A stretch of DNA of 64,000 nt from Planctomycetota bacterium (GTDB lineage: Bacteria; Planctomycetota; Phycisphaerae; Phycisphaerales; UBA1924), in the NCBI GenBank assembly GCA_017303555.1, contig JAFLCN010000001.1:310001-374000 (forward strand). The letters run 5' to 3'. A model generated the notes under the pieces. That model was not told the origin of the DNA and did no database searches. It worked only from the letters and a program-made list of their open reading frames with translations. Shown piece by piece: positions 7,990-18,206 of the stretch. Both the position numbers and the translations under genes were made by a program. Every line of letters begins with the position of its first letter. Position 1 is the first letter of the stretch.

Positions 7990-9608
7990 TCGGACGTCTT
8001 GCCTTCCTCTGGCCCGAGATTGCGCTCTTCGCCGCGACGTGCATCGTCATGGTGCTGGGCCTCTCCCGCAGCTTCTCGATCCGCAAATCTTCCGCGTGGG
8101 TCTGCGCTATCGGCCTCGTTATCGCCGGATTCCTCTCCGCTCTGACGACGCCCGGCGCGCCGGGCGCTCCTTCGCCCTCCGCGGCACACGGGCAGCTCCT
8201 GCTGCCGATGATGGTCCCGTTCGCCAAGACCCTCATCTGCATTGTCGCGCTCATGCTGCTGCCTTTGCTCGCGGGCACGGTCGATCGACTCGAAGAGGCC
8301 CGCATCGCCTCTGGAAAGGGCGGCTTCAACCCGCTCCGCTCGAACCGGGCCGAGTTCTACTCCTTCTTCCTCTTTTCGATCACCGGCCTGCTGCTGGTCG
8401 CCGATGCCGACGACCTGATCTGGCTCTTCCTCGCGCTCGAACTCACCAGTCTTCCGACCTACATCATGGTGGCCATCAGCTCTTCGCGCCACCGCTCGCA
8501 GGAAGCCGCCGTCAAGTACTTCTTCCTCGGCGCACTGGGCGCGGCGATCTTCCTCTACGGCTTCGCCCTGCTCTACGGCGCGACCGGTTCGACCAACCTG
8601 AACGCGATCCAGGCCTCTCTCGCTTTGAACGGCCTTTCGACGCTCGCGCTCGCGGGCCTGATGCTCAGCATCCTGGGCCTGTGCTTCAAGATCGCCGCCG
8701 TCCCGATGCACTTCTACACGGCCGACGTCTACCAGGGCGCTTCGTCCGGCGTTGCCGCGATGCTCGCCTTCGTGCCCAAGACCGCCGGCTTCCTTGCAAT
8801 CCTGCTCATGGTCGGACTTGTCGGATGGAACTTCGGTCCCGGCGGCGATTCGCTGCCGGATTCGATGCGTCTGCTCCTGTGGGTCATCGCCGCCCTCACC
8901 ATGACGGTCGGCAACGTTCTCGCCATTCTGCAGACCAGCGCGAAGCGCACGCTGGCCTATTCCTCGATCGCGCATTCGGGCTACATGCTCGTCGGCGTCA
9001 TCGTCGGCCCCGGCGACGGCAGCTTTACCCGCAGCGGCATCTCGGCCGTCCTTTTCTATCTGCTGGCGTACGGCGTCACCAACATGGGCGCGTTCGCCGC
9101 CCTCGCCTCGGTTGAGAAGCCGTCCGCGGACGGAGGCGAACCCCGCGAGCTCGACAGCTTCGAGGATCTCCGGGGACTCTGCCGCACGCACCCCGCGGCG
9201 GGCTGGACCATGGTCCTCTGCTCGCTCAGCCTGCTGGGCCTGCCCCCCTTGCTTGGCTTCTTCGGCAAGCTGCCCCTGTTCACCAGCGGCATCGCTGCGG
9301 GCGAGATCCTGCTCGTCATCGTGCTCGCGATCAATTCCGCGATCGCGGCGTATTACTACCTGCGGCTCATGGCGTACTCGCTGCTCGAAGACCCGGCCGT
9401 CCGGGGCGAGACCGCTGTTGAGAACCCCTTCGTCTCGCGCCGCTTCGCCGGCCTGCTCTCCGCCGGCGGCGTCGTGGTTCTTGCGATCTTCGCGAATGCT
9501 CTGATGAAGCAGTCCACGATCGCCGGCAAGTACGACGCGAGCGGCGCACAGCCTCAGGCCAAGACCGAGACCGAAACCAAAGTCTCCGCGGCAATCTCGC
9601 AGGACTGA
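7986..9608 (+). CDS. nuoN: NADH-quinone oxidoreductase subunit N
   Basis: A 540-residue antiporter-like subunit and the last gene of the nuoJKLMN block. Recognisable segments are LTSLPTYIMVAISSSRHRSQ, AVKYFFLGALGAAIFLYGFA, KIAAVPMHFYTADVYQGAS and KRTLAYSSIAHSGYMLVGV, all standard for NuoN. The ATGA overlap with nuoM indicates coupled translation. About 40 hydrophilic residues after the last helix (AGKYDASGAQPQAKTETE) are not typical of the family. The gene ends 33 bases from the convergent tpsA stop. Confidence 0.96.
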   Translation: MIGRLAFLWPEIALFAATCIVMVLGLSRSFSIRKSSAWVCAIGLVIAGFLSALTTPGAPGAPSPSAAHGQLLLPMMVPFAKTLICIVALMLLPLLAGTVDRLEEARIASGKGGFNPLRSNRAEFYSFFLFSITGLLLVADADDLIWLFLALELTSLPTYIMVAISSSRHRSQEAAVKYFFLGALGAAIFLYGFALLYGATGSTNLNAIQASLALNGLSTLALAGLMLSILGLCFKIAAVPMHFYTADVYQGASSGVAAMLAFVPKTAGFLAILLMVGLVGWNFGPGGDSLPDSMRLLLWVIAALTMTVGNVLAILQTSAKRTLAYSSIAHSGYMLVGVIVGPGDGSFTRSGISAVLFYLLAYGVTNMGAFAALASVEKPSADGGEPRELDSFEDLRGLCRTHPAAGWTMVLCSLSLLGLPPLLGFFGKLPLFTSGIAAGEILLVIVLAINSAIAAYYYLRLMAYSLLEDPAVRGETAVENPFVSRRFAGLLSAGGVVVLAIFANALMKQSTIAGKYDASGAQPQAKTETETKVSAAISQD

Positions 9609-9641
9609 TTCGGGGCCGCCCGTCGAAACAACCTTCGCGCG

Positions 9642-12600
9642 TTACCGCTTCGAAACCTTGAGCACCCCCACGCCCTGATCGGCCACTGGGGCGACGGGTG
9701 CGACCGCGGGCGCTGCCGGAGTCACCGGGGCCTGCTCGCGGGGCAGAACTTTGATGCCCGAAGCCGTGACGGCGGCGATCATCTGACGCAGGTCGTCCGT
9801 CGAGAGCGCGGGCGGACGCACCATCTCGAGCAGCCGCTCTTCGGGAATTCCGGCTTCGAGCGTGGTCAGGCCGAGGTCCTGGAGCTTGGCAATGACGGCG
9901 CCCAGGCGAGCGAGCTCTTCGCGAGTCGCCAGCTCTTCCGGGGTGCCCAGCAGGTAGTCCTGGTACGCCGCGAGTTCTTCTTCCGGCGAACCGGCCGCCG
10001 ACTGCGCCGTGAAGCGATCCCACGACTCGGCGAAGATCTGGCGGAGCTCGACATCGCGGAGCTGCGCGACCTGCTTGCCGGATTCATCCGTCACGGTGCG
10101 CTGCATCTCGGCTTTGAACGACTTGGCAAGCTCCACGACGGCCTTCATCCACAGGCGGTCGGCCGTGACGACGTAATCGCCCGCCTCGACGCTGGGACGC
10201 GCCTTGGCCGGGATGTTCTGGTAGTAGCTGTACCCGATGAACGCCGCGATGATCTGCTCGGGCGTCGCCGATTCGACGGAGAGGCCGAGCTGGCGCAGCA
10301 GTTCCTGGTCCGCCGGATCGACCGCGACGGTCTGGCGCACGCGCTGCACCTCGCCCAGCCGGGGCGGCTGGAAGGCCTGCGTATCCGCGACGTTGGTCGC
10401 CGTCGGACCCAGCGAAGCAAAGTCGAGCGAGAGAATGAAATCCGGGCCGAGGGGGCTGCCCGCACGCATGTCCTTGAAGTTCGCCACCGTGATCGCGGAG
10501 GGGAACTGGCGGAAGGTGAAGTTCTGAAGAATCGGCGAGGGGCCCGCGATGGCCGAATAGCTGAACAATCCGGCCCCCGGCAGCAGGACCGGCACCACGC
10601 TCATGTTGAGCGCTCCGCCCGCGACCAGATCGGTCCCGATGTCGTTGATGATGCCGCCGGTGTTGTTGATGACGTTGAATCCGGCGCGGCTGACGATCGC
10701 GATCGACGGAGCGATGATGTTCATGTCGCCCAGGGTCGTGATGTCCGCGATCGTCGCGTTGTTCAGGGCGCTCATGGTCAGCGTGCCGAGCACGGTGAGC
10801 TTCTGGCCCGCCGCCATAGTGATGTTGTTCGCCGCGATCGTGTACTGGTCGGAGGGCGAAACGCCCGCGGCGACGATGCGGCCGAGCGAATCGAACGTCC
10901 GAGCCAGGACAATCGTCGCGGTCTGGGGTGTGTCTCCGCCGGTGCCGATCACCAGGTTGCCCAGCCGCTGGAAGAGGGCGGGGGTCGACGAGGAAACGCC
11001 GAGGTTGCCGCCGATGCGGATCGGAGCCGCCTCAAGCGTCGGCGCCGCGCGTGCGATCAGTGTTAGATTCGCTCCGCTCCCGTTCAGCGCATCGGTGAAA
11101 ACGTCCCGCCTCACGAAGATCTGGCCGGTGTCGATCGTGGTGATGCCGGTCAGGTTCGAATTGACCCGCAGCTCGCCGGCGAACCACGCCTGGCCGGTCG
11201 CCAGCGTCCGCATGCTGCCCCGCAGGTAGGTCGAATTCGCGTTGCTGCGGAAGGTGGCGAGCGCGAAGCTCTGGCCCACGCCGCCCTCAAGCCTTGCTTC
11301 GTTGGTCACGTTCAGCAGCAACGGCGCGAACACGCCCGAGGCCGAATCGACCGCGCCCTGGAAGATCGCGTTGGTGCCGTTCACCGTGAAGCCGTTGCCC
11401 AGCGAGGTCGTTCCGGCCACCACGAAGCTCGAGGCGTTCGCCGTCCGCGTGCCCACCGTGGAGAAGTTCGAGACCGAATGGAACGTCGTCCCGATCGTGC
11501 GGGTATCGCCAGCCATCACGGCCGCGCCGCCGGTCGTCACAAGCGATGCCAGTGCGGTCCCGCCTCCGACCGTGCCCATCCCGACCGGGCCGCCGAACGT
11601 GGTCAGACCGGGCGCCAGCACGCTCATGCCGATCGTGTTGGTCTGAGCGTCGATACCCGCGAACGTCGCGTTGCTCGCGGCGAAGTTCCGCGTTCCGGGC
11701 GCCCCGATCAGCAGCAGCGAGGCCCACTTCTGCAGGCCCGTTGTGCCCACATTCCCGGCGACCTTCGAGAGCGTCACGCCCGAGGCGTCGAGCGCCGCCA
11801 GATTGCGGAGCGAGCCGACATTTGCATTGAAGTTCGCGCCGTCCGCGATGAGGAGCAGCGTTGGGTTGATCGCGCCGGCCGCGGCATCGAGCGTCGAATT
11901 GAAGTTGATCGTTCCCGCGCGGAAGTCGGAGGGCCCGGCGATCTCCGTCGCCTGGTTCATCGTCATCACGCCGCCCGGAACGAGCCGAACGTTGCCGGCG
12001 AATCGGGTCAGGCCCGAACCGCCGATCGTGAGCGTGCTCAGAGCGCCGCCGGCACCGGCCCCGACGCCCGAGGCGAACGAGCCGACTCCGTTGTTCGTGA
12101 TGATGAGCGAGCGGGCCCCGCCGACCGAATCCACCGAACCGCCAAAGGCAAAGCCCGAGGCATTCAGGATGGTGTTACCGAACATCCGCGTCGCGCCGGC
12201 GACGTTGAACGCGCCGCCGCTATTCAGCGTGAGCGCCCCATTCAGATCCAGGTTGCCATCGAACGACTGGAGGCCGTTGGTGGTCGTGTTTCCGTTCAGG
12301 ATCGTGAGCCCGCCGCCCGTGCGGTTGATCGTGCCCAGGGCGCCGAGGCCCGCGATACCCGAGCCGACGGTCGAGTGGAACTCAACGACGCCGGGCGAGA
12401 ACACGTCGAGCGCCGCGCCGGAATCGGACGCGACGGCCCCGAGGAAGTCGATCGGCCCGCCCGTGCTCGAGACCGTCTTGAGGTTGGCATCCAGCAGGTG
12501 CAGCTCGCTGAGGCTGATCGCACCGGTCGCGAGCAGATCGCCGTGCAGGCGCGTGTCCGCCGCGAGGGAGGTATCGACCGCGCCGAGCCTGGCGAGGTTG

Positions 12601-15600
12601 CCGACATCCCCGACAAATTCGATGCTGCCGGTGCCGAGCGAACGCAGGTCGTGAGGCCCGCCCGCGCCGGAATTCAGGGCGTTTCCGAAGCGGAAGGTCC
12701 CGCCCTGCAGATCCACATCCGAGCCGAGCAGCGTGCTGCTCGCAAAGTCTGTCGTGCCGAGCACCCGCACGAGGGTGTTGATAGTCGTCACCCCGCCGCC
12801 ATCGACCGTCAGGTTTTGCAGCGCGCTGCCGCTTCCGATGGCCGAACCGAACAGCACCGCGCCCGCGCTGGTGACGGCCAGGCTGCGCGGCCCGCCCGAT
12901 GAATCCACGGCGCCCAGGAACGTCGCGCCGTTCGATTCGACATCGACATCGCCGCCCAGCGTCGAGGTGCCGCCGATGAAGAGCGGCCCGCCCGCGCTGA
13001 TCGCCAGCGAGTTGTTGAACAGCACATCGCCGGCGAACGACTGTCCGCCCAGCGTGAACGCGCTGCCGTTCAGGATCGTCTGCCCGAGGCCGGTGCGGTT
13101 GATCGACGCCAGCGGGTTTGCCAGCGAGCCGATCGTGCCGCCGAACGTGGCGATTCCCGGGGTATCAACTCCGAGGTTTCGCGCGACCGGCGAGGTGATG
13201 ACGCCGAAGTCGATCGGGCCCGCGAAGCTCTTGACGATGCTGTCGCCCGCGAGCTCGGTCGCTCCGAAGCGCACAAAGTCCTGCGCCGTGACGTTCGCAC
13301 CAAGCACGGTCTGCGCCGCGCCCAGACCATCGATGCTCTGGAGACGGCTGTTCCCGCCCACCGCGCCCAGCAGCGAGAGCGTTGAAACAGAGAGCGTGTC
13401 GAGCGTGTAGGGGCCGCCCGAGCCCGAATCGAGCGTCTGATGGAACGTGAACTGGCCGTTCCGCAGGTGCGTGTTCGAGCCGAGCAGCGTGGCGTTTCGC
13501 AGGTCGGCCGTCTGCACGTCGAGAATGTCGTTGATGGTGGTCTGGCCGCCGCCCGAAACATCGAGCGTGAGCAAGCTGTTGTTCTGGCCGATCGAACGCG
13601 CGAAAAGGATCGGCCCCGCGCTCTGCACAAACAACTCGCCGGTCGGGAAGCCCGGTGCCGAATCCACGAAATCAGAGAACGTGACCTGCGACGCATTCAC
13701 GGTCGCCCGTCCGTTGATCGTGGTCGGACCCGCAACGGAGAAGAAGCCTCCGGCGTTGAACAGCACCGGGCCGGTGATCGCGAGCGACCGGTCAAACTGC
13801 TGCTGGCTGCCCGTGCGGATATCGCCCCGCACATCCGCATCCGTCCGCGAAATCAGGTACTCGAGCGCACCGCTGTTGCCCACCGGGCCGAGCAGCGTCA
13901 ACAGCCCGCTGCCGCCCGCGCCCTTGAATTCGGCACCGAACGCGCCGGGAACTTGCGAATCGAGCGTCTGCGCAAACCGCACGCTGCCGCCCTGGAAGAT
14001 CGTGTCGCCGGTCAATTGAACGGCGTTGTCGAACCGCGTATCGGCCGCATCAACGAGCGTCGTCACCCGCGTCAGGCCACCGCCATCGACCAGCAGATTG
14101 CCGAGCGGGCCGGCAGCGCCGATCGCCGAGCCAAATTCAATCAGCCCCGGGCTCGTGACGTGCAGGCTGCGGGGCCCGCCGGTCGAATCGACCGCGCCCC
14201 GGAACTCCACACCGGAAGCAAGAACATTCACATCCCCGTTCAGCACGGAGTTTCCCGTCACCGAGAAATCGCCGCCCGCGTTCGCGGTCAGGCCCGTATC
14301 AAACCGCAGATCGCCATCGAACGACTGCTCGCCGATGGAATCCGTGTTCCCGCGGAGAATGGTCGCCCCGCCGCCGGTGCGCCGGATGTCGGCAACCGCG
14401 CCCGCACCAGAAACGCCCGAACCCACGGTCGAATTGAACGTGACCAATCCCGGCGTGTTCACCAGGATGCCGGTATTGCTCGATGCCGCGGCAACCGCGC
14501 CCGCGTAGAAAATGTCGCCCGAGAGAGCGCTGAACGAGCGATCACCCGCGCCGCCGATCAGCCTCATCTGCGAATAGGCCTGCCCCTGCGTGGTGGCAAC
14601 GTTTCCGCCCACTTCGGTGAGCGACATGCCAACCGTATCGATCGTCCGCAGCGCCCGACCGATGCCCACATTCTGCTCGAACGAAATCGAGCCCGGCCCC
14701 GACGCTATCAGTGAGAACGGGCCCGCTGCGCCCGAATCCAGCAAGTTCCTGAAGGCAAAGCTGCCCCCGATCAGCGTCAGATCGCTGAGCAATTCCGCCT
14801 GATTGAAGAACTGGCCGTTGCCCGCGTTCGTCAGCCGCACCGTGCCGCCGATGCGTGTCAGCCCGCCGCCATTGACCGTCAGATTCCGCAGCGCCGATCC
14901 CGCACCGATGTCCGACGCGAAGGTAATCACGCCCGGGCTCGTCACGAGGAGATCGCTCGCGCTCGGCGAATCCACAGCGCCCGCGAAGTACACCGTCGGC
15001 TGCGGCACCGAACCCGTCGGCGTCATCACGACGCTGGTGTTCGCGCCCAGGCTCGTCAGGCCCATCACGCTCCACGCGTCGCCCGCGGCAAAGTTCGCCC
15101 CGCCCGTGACGCTCAGGTTCCCGCCGTACATCTGCGAACCGATCGTCCGCACGTTGCCCGAAACGATCGCGTTCGACGCCGTGAGGATCGACGACAGCGC
15201 CGTCGTCTGCCCGACGCCTCCGAGGAACGAGACCGGACCGCCCAGGAACGTCGCGCTGTACGGACCGCCGAAGCCCGAATCGAGCGAGCTGTTGAAGACC
15301 ACCGGCCCGCCGTTGAACGTGGTGTTCGCCTGGATCGTCGTCTTCGAGTTGAAGACCGCGTTGCCCGCACGAACGAGATTCCGCACCCGCGTTTCCGCCG
15401 GGCCGTTCACCGTCAGGCTCGCGAGCGCCATGCCCGATCCGATCGAGTTCGCGAAGTTCACCAGGCCGGCCGGGTTGGAGCTCGTCACCGTGAAGTTCGC
15501 GCCCGCCGCGGCGGCATCGACCAGACCCGAGAAAGTCGCGGAGCTCGCGCTGAGCGCGATGTTCCCCGGGCCGATCAGCGTCCGCCCGTTGTTGCTGAAC

Positions 15601-18206
15601 GCGCCCGTCAACGAGAGATTCGCGTTCAGTCGCAGCGCACCCGAGCCGAGCAGGAAGTTCACCGAGCGGCTCATCGCCGTCGCGCCGTCCACCGAGATGT
15701 TGCCGCTCTGGCCCGACTTCACGAAGTCGATCGTCGTGAAGCCCGCGCCGATGTTGGCCAGTTCCGCTGCGGAAAGGTTCAGCGTTCCCGGGGTGGCGGC
15801 ACCGATCGAGATCGCCCGGGAGCTCGTGGCCGTCACGATGCGGAGCTTGCCGCCCGCGGCCGAAGTCAGCGCGCCCGACAAATCAACCTCGTCCGCGACC
15901 AGCGAGAGAATGCCGTTCCCTGTCTGCGCAACGGTCTGGCCCCCGAGCACCTGGATCGTGCCCGGACCGGCACTGATGGTCGTGCTTCCGAGCGTGCTGG
16001 TCAGGTTCGTCGAGCGCGCGAACCGCACGGTCGAACCCGGCGCGACCGAGTTGCCGGCGATGAGGTTGATCGTCGTGCCGTTGAGCGCGAGCGCCCCGCC
16101 GACGCCGCCGAACTCGAGCAGGCCAGAGCCGCTCTGCCCGGCGCGGATGTCGAGCGCGCCGGTACCGATCACGTTCCGCGTGATCGTCGTGTCGCCGCCC
16201 GAGAAGAGCGAGATGTTCGCGCCGGTCAACGCGACATTCGATGCGAGCGCTCCGGAAGAACGGACCGAGATATCGCCCGTTCCCGCATCGAGCGATCCCG
16301 CGGCACCGCCGAGCAGCACGTTCCCCGCCGAAGCGAAGATGTCGATCTTGCCGCCGTTGGTTTTGAGCGCGCCGTTGCTCGTGAAGCTTGTTCCCCGCAC
16401 CCACAGGCCCATCGAACCGGGCGTGGGAGCCTGCGTCGTCACGTTGGCGAGCGTGACCGCGCCGGTGTGATTCAGCCAGACGCCGCCCGGTCCGGCCTGG
16501 ATGAAGGCGTTGCTCGTAAACGTCGTGCCGCTGCTCGTGAATGTGCCGGTATTGAGCAGGATGTCGGCGCCCGATGCGATCAGCACGCCGCCATTGGCCG
16601 AGAGGTTGAGGTTCAGCCCGCCGCCCGTGGGTGTGTTCAGGTCGCGGATGCGCTGGTTGATCTCGATCCCGCCCGCCGAGAGGACGTTCAGGGTGCGCGT
16701 GCCGCCGGTTGCCGGAAGATCCAGCGCCGCCATGAATCGGATCAGGCCCGTGCCGGCGCCGACCGTTCCGACGGTTTGGATCGTCACGACGCTGTTGGTC
16801 GAGAGCGCCGCGATCAGGTCGCCCACGAACAACTGCCCCGTCCCGCCGGTCGGAGAGAAGATCGGGGGCCCGGTCACGTCGCTCGAAGCGCCCGCCACGA
16901 TGTCCAGGTTCAGCGGATCGATCAGCCACTCGCCCGCCTTGCCCAGGAGCGCTCGGGCCGAGGTATCGGGTGCGCCCGAGAGCGCCAGCCAGCCGCCCGA
17001 AGTCTCGATGAATCCGCCGTTGCCCGCCTCGACGCCGCCGCGTGCAAAGAGCTTCGCGCCCGAGCGCGTCGAATCGCGCGAAAAGAGCACGATCTCGCCG
17101 CCGTTACCGGTGCGGATCGCATCGGCGTTGATCGTCGTCGCGCTGTCCGCATAGAGCGCCGTCGCCGCGTTCTCGAGTCCTTTGCCCTCGCGCCCGCCCC
17201 CGATGTGCGCCGTGCCGCCCCCGCTGTCGCCCGAGACGTCGATGCTCGCGCCCGTCAGCGCGATCTTCTCGCCCGTGATCTCGACCGTGCCGCCCTTGCC
17301 GCCCACATCCCGGTTCGAAGCATCAATCTGCCCCGCGACTCGCACTTCGCCGTGCTTGCCGCCGTCGATCTTGACATCGCGGGCGATCACACGCCCCGTG
17401 TTAATCACGGCCATGCCGTAGATATCGCCCGCGGCCATCAGCGTGCGCCCGCGCGCGACATCGATCGTCCCTTCGTTCCGCACGCCCTCGGCGCGGCCGA
17501 CCCCATCTCCCTCGATGCGGGCAAAGATCCGGCCCCCCGCCTCGCCGATCATGACGTCCTTGCCGGCCGCCATGATCACCGTGCCCTGCGGCGCGACAAT
17601 CTTGCCGTAGTTCGCGACGTGCTGCCCAACCAGCGTCACCACGCCGCCCTGCTGGGCAGAGATCTGCCCGTGATTGACCACCGCGCCGGTCAGGTTCGTG
17701 AAGTTGTCGCGTTTGTTCAGGAAGTCCTGATCGCTCAGTTGCCCGCCGATGGCCGCGAAACTGCCGCAGTTGATCACCGCGTTCTGGCCGAAGATCACGC
17801 CGGCGGGGTTTACAAAGTAAACACTGCCGTTCGCCATGATCGTGCCGTCGATGCGGGTCGGCATCGAGCTGTTGATCCGGTTCAGCACCCGGGCATCGCC
17901 GCCCGCTTGCACGAACCGCACCCACTGACCCATCGCGATGTCGAAGCTGCTGTACTGGATGATCGCGCGGTTCGAGGTCGTGATGACCCAGTTGTTCCCG
18001 ACCTTCTGGAACGTCGCGCTGCCGTGCGTGACAACGGGGTTCTCCGGCCCGGCCGCACGGGCCGACGCCAGCATCAATAGCGCCGCCAGCGTCGATCCGA
18101 TCCACGCTGTACCCAGACCGTTGCGTTTCGAAGTGCGCACGGACGCGACGCCACCCGCCATCCCAGACAGCGCACGCACCCTCGAGGTTTGAGCCTTCTG
18201 CTTCAT
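9642..18206 (-). CDS. Giant filamentous-haemagglutinin-type exoprotein (TpsA) of a two-partner secretion system
   Basis: About 2854 residues from the ATG at 18206; the frame extends to 18449 but that stretch is not signal-like. A long basic signal peptide ends near LMLASARAA. Next comes the TPS domain, with IIQYSSFDIAMGQWVRF, the N-P-x-G motif in YFVNPAGVIFGQNAVINCG, and SFAAIGG, as in FHA and HMW1-like adhesins. The central 2200 residues are Gly/Ser/Thr/Asn-rich beta-helix repeats. The last 300 or so residues differ: alpha-helical, charged, then Ala/Pro/Val-rich. By family, TpsB threads the unfolded protein through the outer membrane and it folds on the surface. It is last in the tss-tagF-tpsB operon. 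No C-terminal toxin motif was recognised. Confidence 0.9.
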   Translation of the reverse strand: MKQKAQTSRVRALSGMAGGVASVRTSKRNGLGTAWIGSTLAALLMLASARAAGPENPVVTHGSATFQKVGNNWVITTSNRAIIQYSSFDIAMGQWVRFVQAGGDARVLNRINSSMPTRIDGTIMANGSVYFVNPAGVIFGQNAVINCGSFAAIGGQLSDQDFLNKRDNFTNLTGAVVNHGQISAQQGGVVTLVGQHVANYGKIVAPQGTVIMAAGKDVMIGEAGGRIFARIEGDGVGRAEGVRNEGTIDVARGRTLMAAGDIYGMAVINTGRVIARDVKIDGGKHGEVRVAGQIDASNRDVGGKGGTVEITGEKIALTGASIDVSGDSGGGTAHIGGGREGKGLENAATALYADSATTINADAIRTGNGGEIVLFSRDSTRSGAKLFARGGVEAGNGGFIETSGGWLALSGAPDTSARALLGKAGEWLIDPLNLDIVAGASSDVTGPPIFSPTGGTGQLFVGDLIAALSTNSVVTIQTVGTVGAGTGLIRFMAALDLPATGGTRTLNVLSAGGIEINQRIRDLNTPTGGGLNLNLSANGGVLIASGADILLNTGTFTSSGTTFTSNAFIQAGPGGVWLNHTGAVTLANVTTQAPTPGSMGLWVRGTSFTSNGALKTNGGKIDIFASAGNVLLGGAAGSLDAGTGDISVRSSGALASNVALTGANISLFSGGDTTITRNVIGTGALDIRAGQSGSGLLEFGGVGGALALNGTTINLIAGNSVAPGSTVRFARSTNLTSTLGSTTISAGPGTIQVLGGQTVAQTGNGILSLVADEVDLSGALTSAAGGKLRIVTATSSRAISIGAATPGTLNLSAAELANIGAGFTTIDFVKSGQSGNISVDGATAMSRSVNFLLGSGALRLNANLSLTGAFSNNGRTLIGPGNIALSASSATFSGLVDAAAAGANFTVTSSNPAGLVNFANSIGSGMALASLTVNGPAETRVRNLVRAGNAVFNSKTTIQANTTFNGGPVVFNSSLDSGFGGPYSATFLGGPVSFLGGVGQTTALSSILTASNAIVSGNVRTIGSQMYGGNLSVTGGANFAAGDAWSVMGLTSLGANTSVVMTPTGSVPQPTVYFAGAVDSPSASDLLVTSPGVITFASDIGAGSALRNLTVNGGGLTRIGGTVRLTNAGNGQFFNQAELLSDLTLIGGSFAFRNLLDSGAAGPFSLIASGPGSISFEQNVGIGRALRTIDTVGMSLTEVGGNVATTQGQAYSQMRLIGGAGDRSFSALSGDIFYAGAVAAASSNTGILVNTPGLVTFNSTVGSGVSGAGAVADIRRTGGGATILRGNTDSIGEQSFDGDLRFDTGLTANAGGDFSVTGNSVLNGDVNVLASGVEFRGAVDSTGGPRSLHVTSPGLIEFGSAIGAAGPLGNLLVDGGGLTRVTTLVDAADTRFDNAVQLTGDTIFQGGSVRFAQTLDSQVPGAFGAEFKGAGGSGLLTLLGPVGNSGALEYLISRTDADVRGDIRTGSQQQFDRSLAITGPVLFNAGGFFSVAGPTTINGRATVNASQVTFSDFVDSAPGFPTGELFVQSAGPILFARSIGQNNSLLTLDVSGGGQTTINDILDVQTADLRNATLLGSNTHLRNGQFTFHQTLDSGSGGPYTLDTLSVSTLSLLGAVGGNSRLQSIDGLGAAQTVLGANVTAQDFVRFGATELAGDSIVKSFAGPIDFGVITSPVARNLGVDTPGIATFGGTIGSLANPLASINRTGLGQTILNGSAFTLGGQSFAGDVLFNNSLAISAGGPLFIGGTSTLGGDVDVESNGATFLGAVDSSGGPRSLAVTSAGAVLFGSAIGSGSALQNLTVDGGGVTTINTLVRVLGTTDFASSTLLGSDVDLQGGTFRFGNALNSGAGGPHDLRSLGTGSIEFVGDVGNLARLGAVDTSLAADTRLHGDLLATGAISLSELHLLDANLKTVSSTGGPIDFLGAVASDSGAALDVFSPGVVEFHSTVGSGIAGLGALGTINRTGGGLTILNGNTTTNGLQSFDGNLDLNGALTLNSGGAFNVAGATRMFGNTILNASGFAFGGSVDSVGGARSLIITNNGVGSFASGVGAGAGGALSTLTIGGSGLTRFAGNVRLVPGGVMTMNQATEIAGPSDFRAGTINFNSTLDAAAGAINPTLLLIADGANFNANVGSLRNLAALDASGVTLSKVAGNVGTTGLQKWASLLLIGAPGTRNFAASNATFAGIDAQTNTIGMSVLAPGLTTFGGPVGMGTVGGGTALASLVTTGGAAVMAGDTRTIGTTFHSVSNFSTVGTRTANASSFVVAGTTSLGNGFTVNGTNAIFQGAVDSASGVFAPLLLNVTNEARLEGGVGQSFALATFRSNANSTYLRGSMRTLATGQAWFAGELRVNSNLTGITTIDTGQIFVRRDVFTDALNGSGANLTLIARAAPTLEAAPIRIGGNLGVSSSTPALFQRLGNLVIGTGGDTPQTATIVLARTFDSLGRIVAAGVSPSDQYTIAANNITMAAGQKLTVLGTLTMSALNNATIADITTLGDMNIIAPSIAIVSRAGFNVINNTGGIINDIGTDLVAGGALNMSVVPVLLPGAGLFSYSAIAGPSPILQNFTFRQFPSAITVANFKDMRAGSPLGPDFILSLDFASLGPTATNVADTQAFQPPRLGEVQRVRQTVAVDPADQELLRQLGLSVESATPEQIIAAFIGYSYYQNIPAKARPSVEAGDYVVTADRLWMKAVVELAKSFKAEMQRTVTDESGKQVAQLRDVELRQIFAESWDRFTAQSAAGSPEEELAAYQDYLLGTPEELATREELARLGAVIAKLQDLGLTTLEAGIPEERLLEMVRPPALSTDDLRQMIAAVTASGIKVLPREQAPVTPAAPAVAPVAPVADQGVGVLKVSKR
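11340..14990 (-). repeat. Higher-order repeats in the TpsA beta-helix (units of about 250 residues)
   Basis: Within TpsA a composite unit recurs about four times. A longer half of roughly 150 residues begins AVDS..GPRSL.VTSPG.I.FGS.IG, followed by NL.VDGGG.T. A shorter half of roughly 100 residues contains RTGGG.TIL.GNT, QSF.G, and GG.F.V.G. The copies have diverged in sequence but keep order and spacing, which suggests old segmental duplication in frame. Borders are approximate. Confidence 0.7.
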
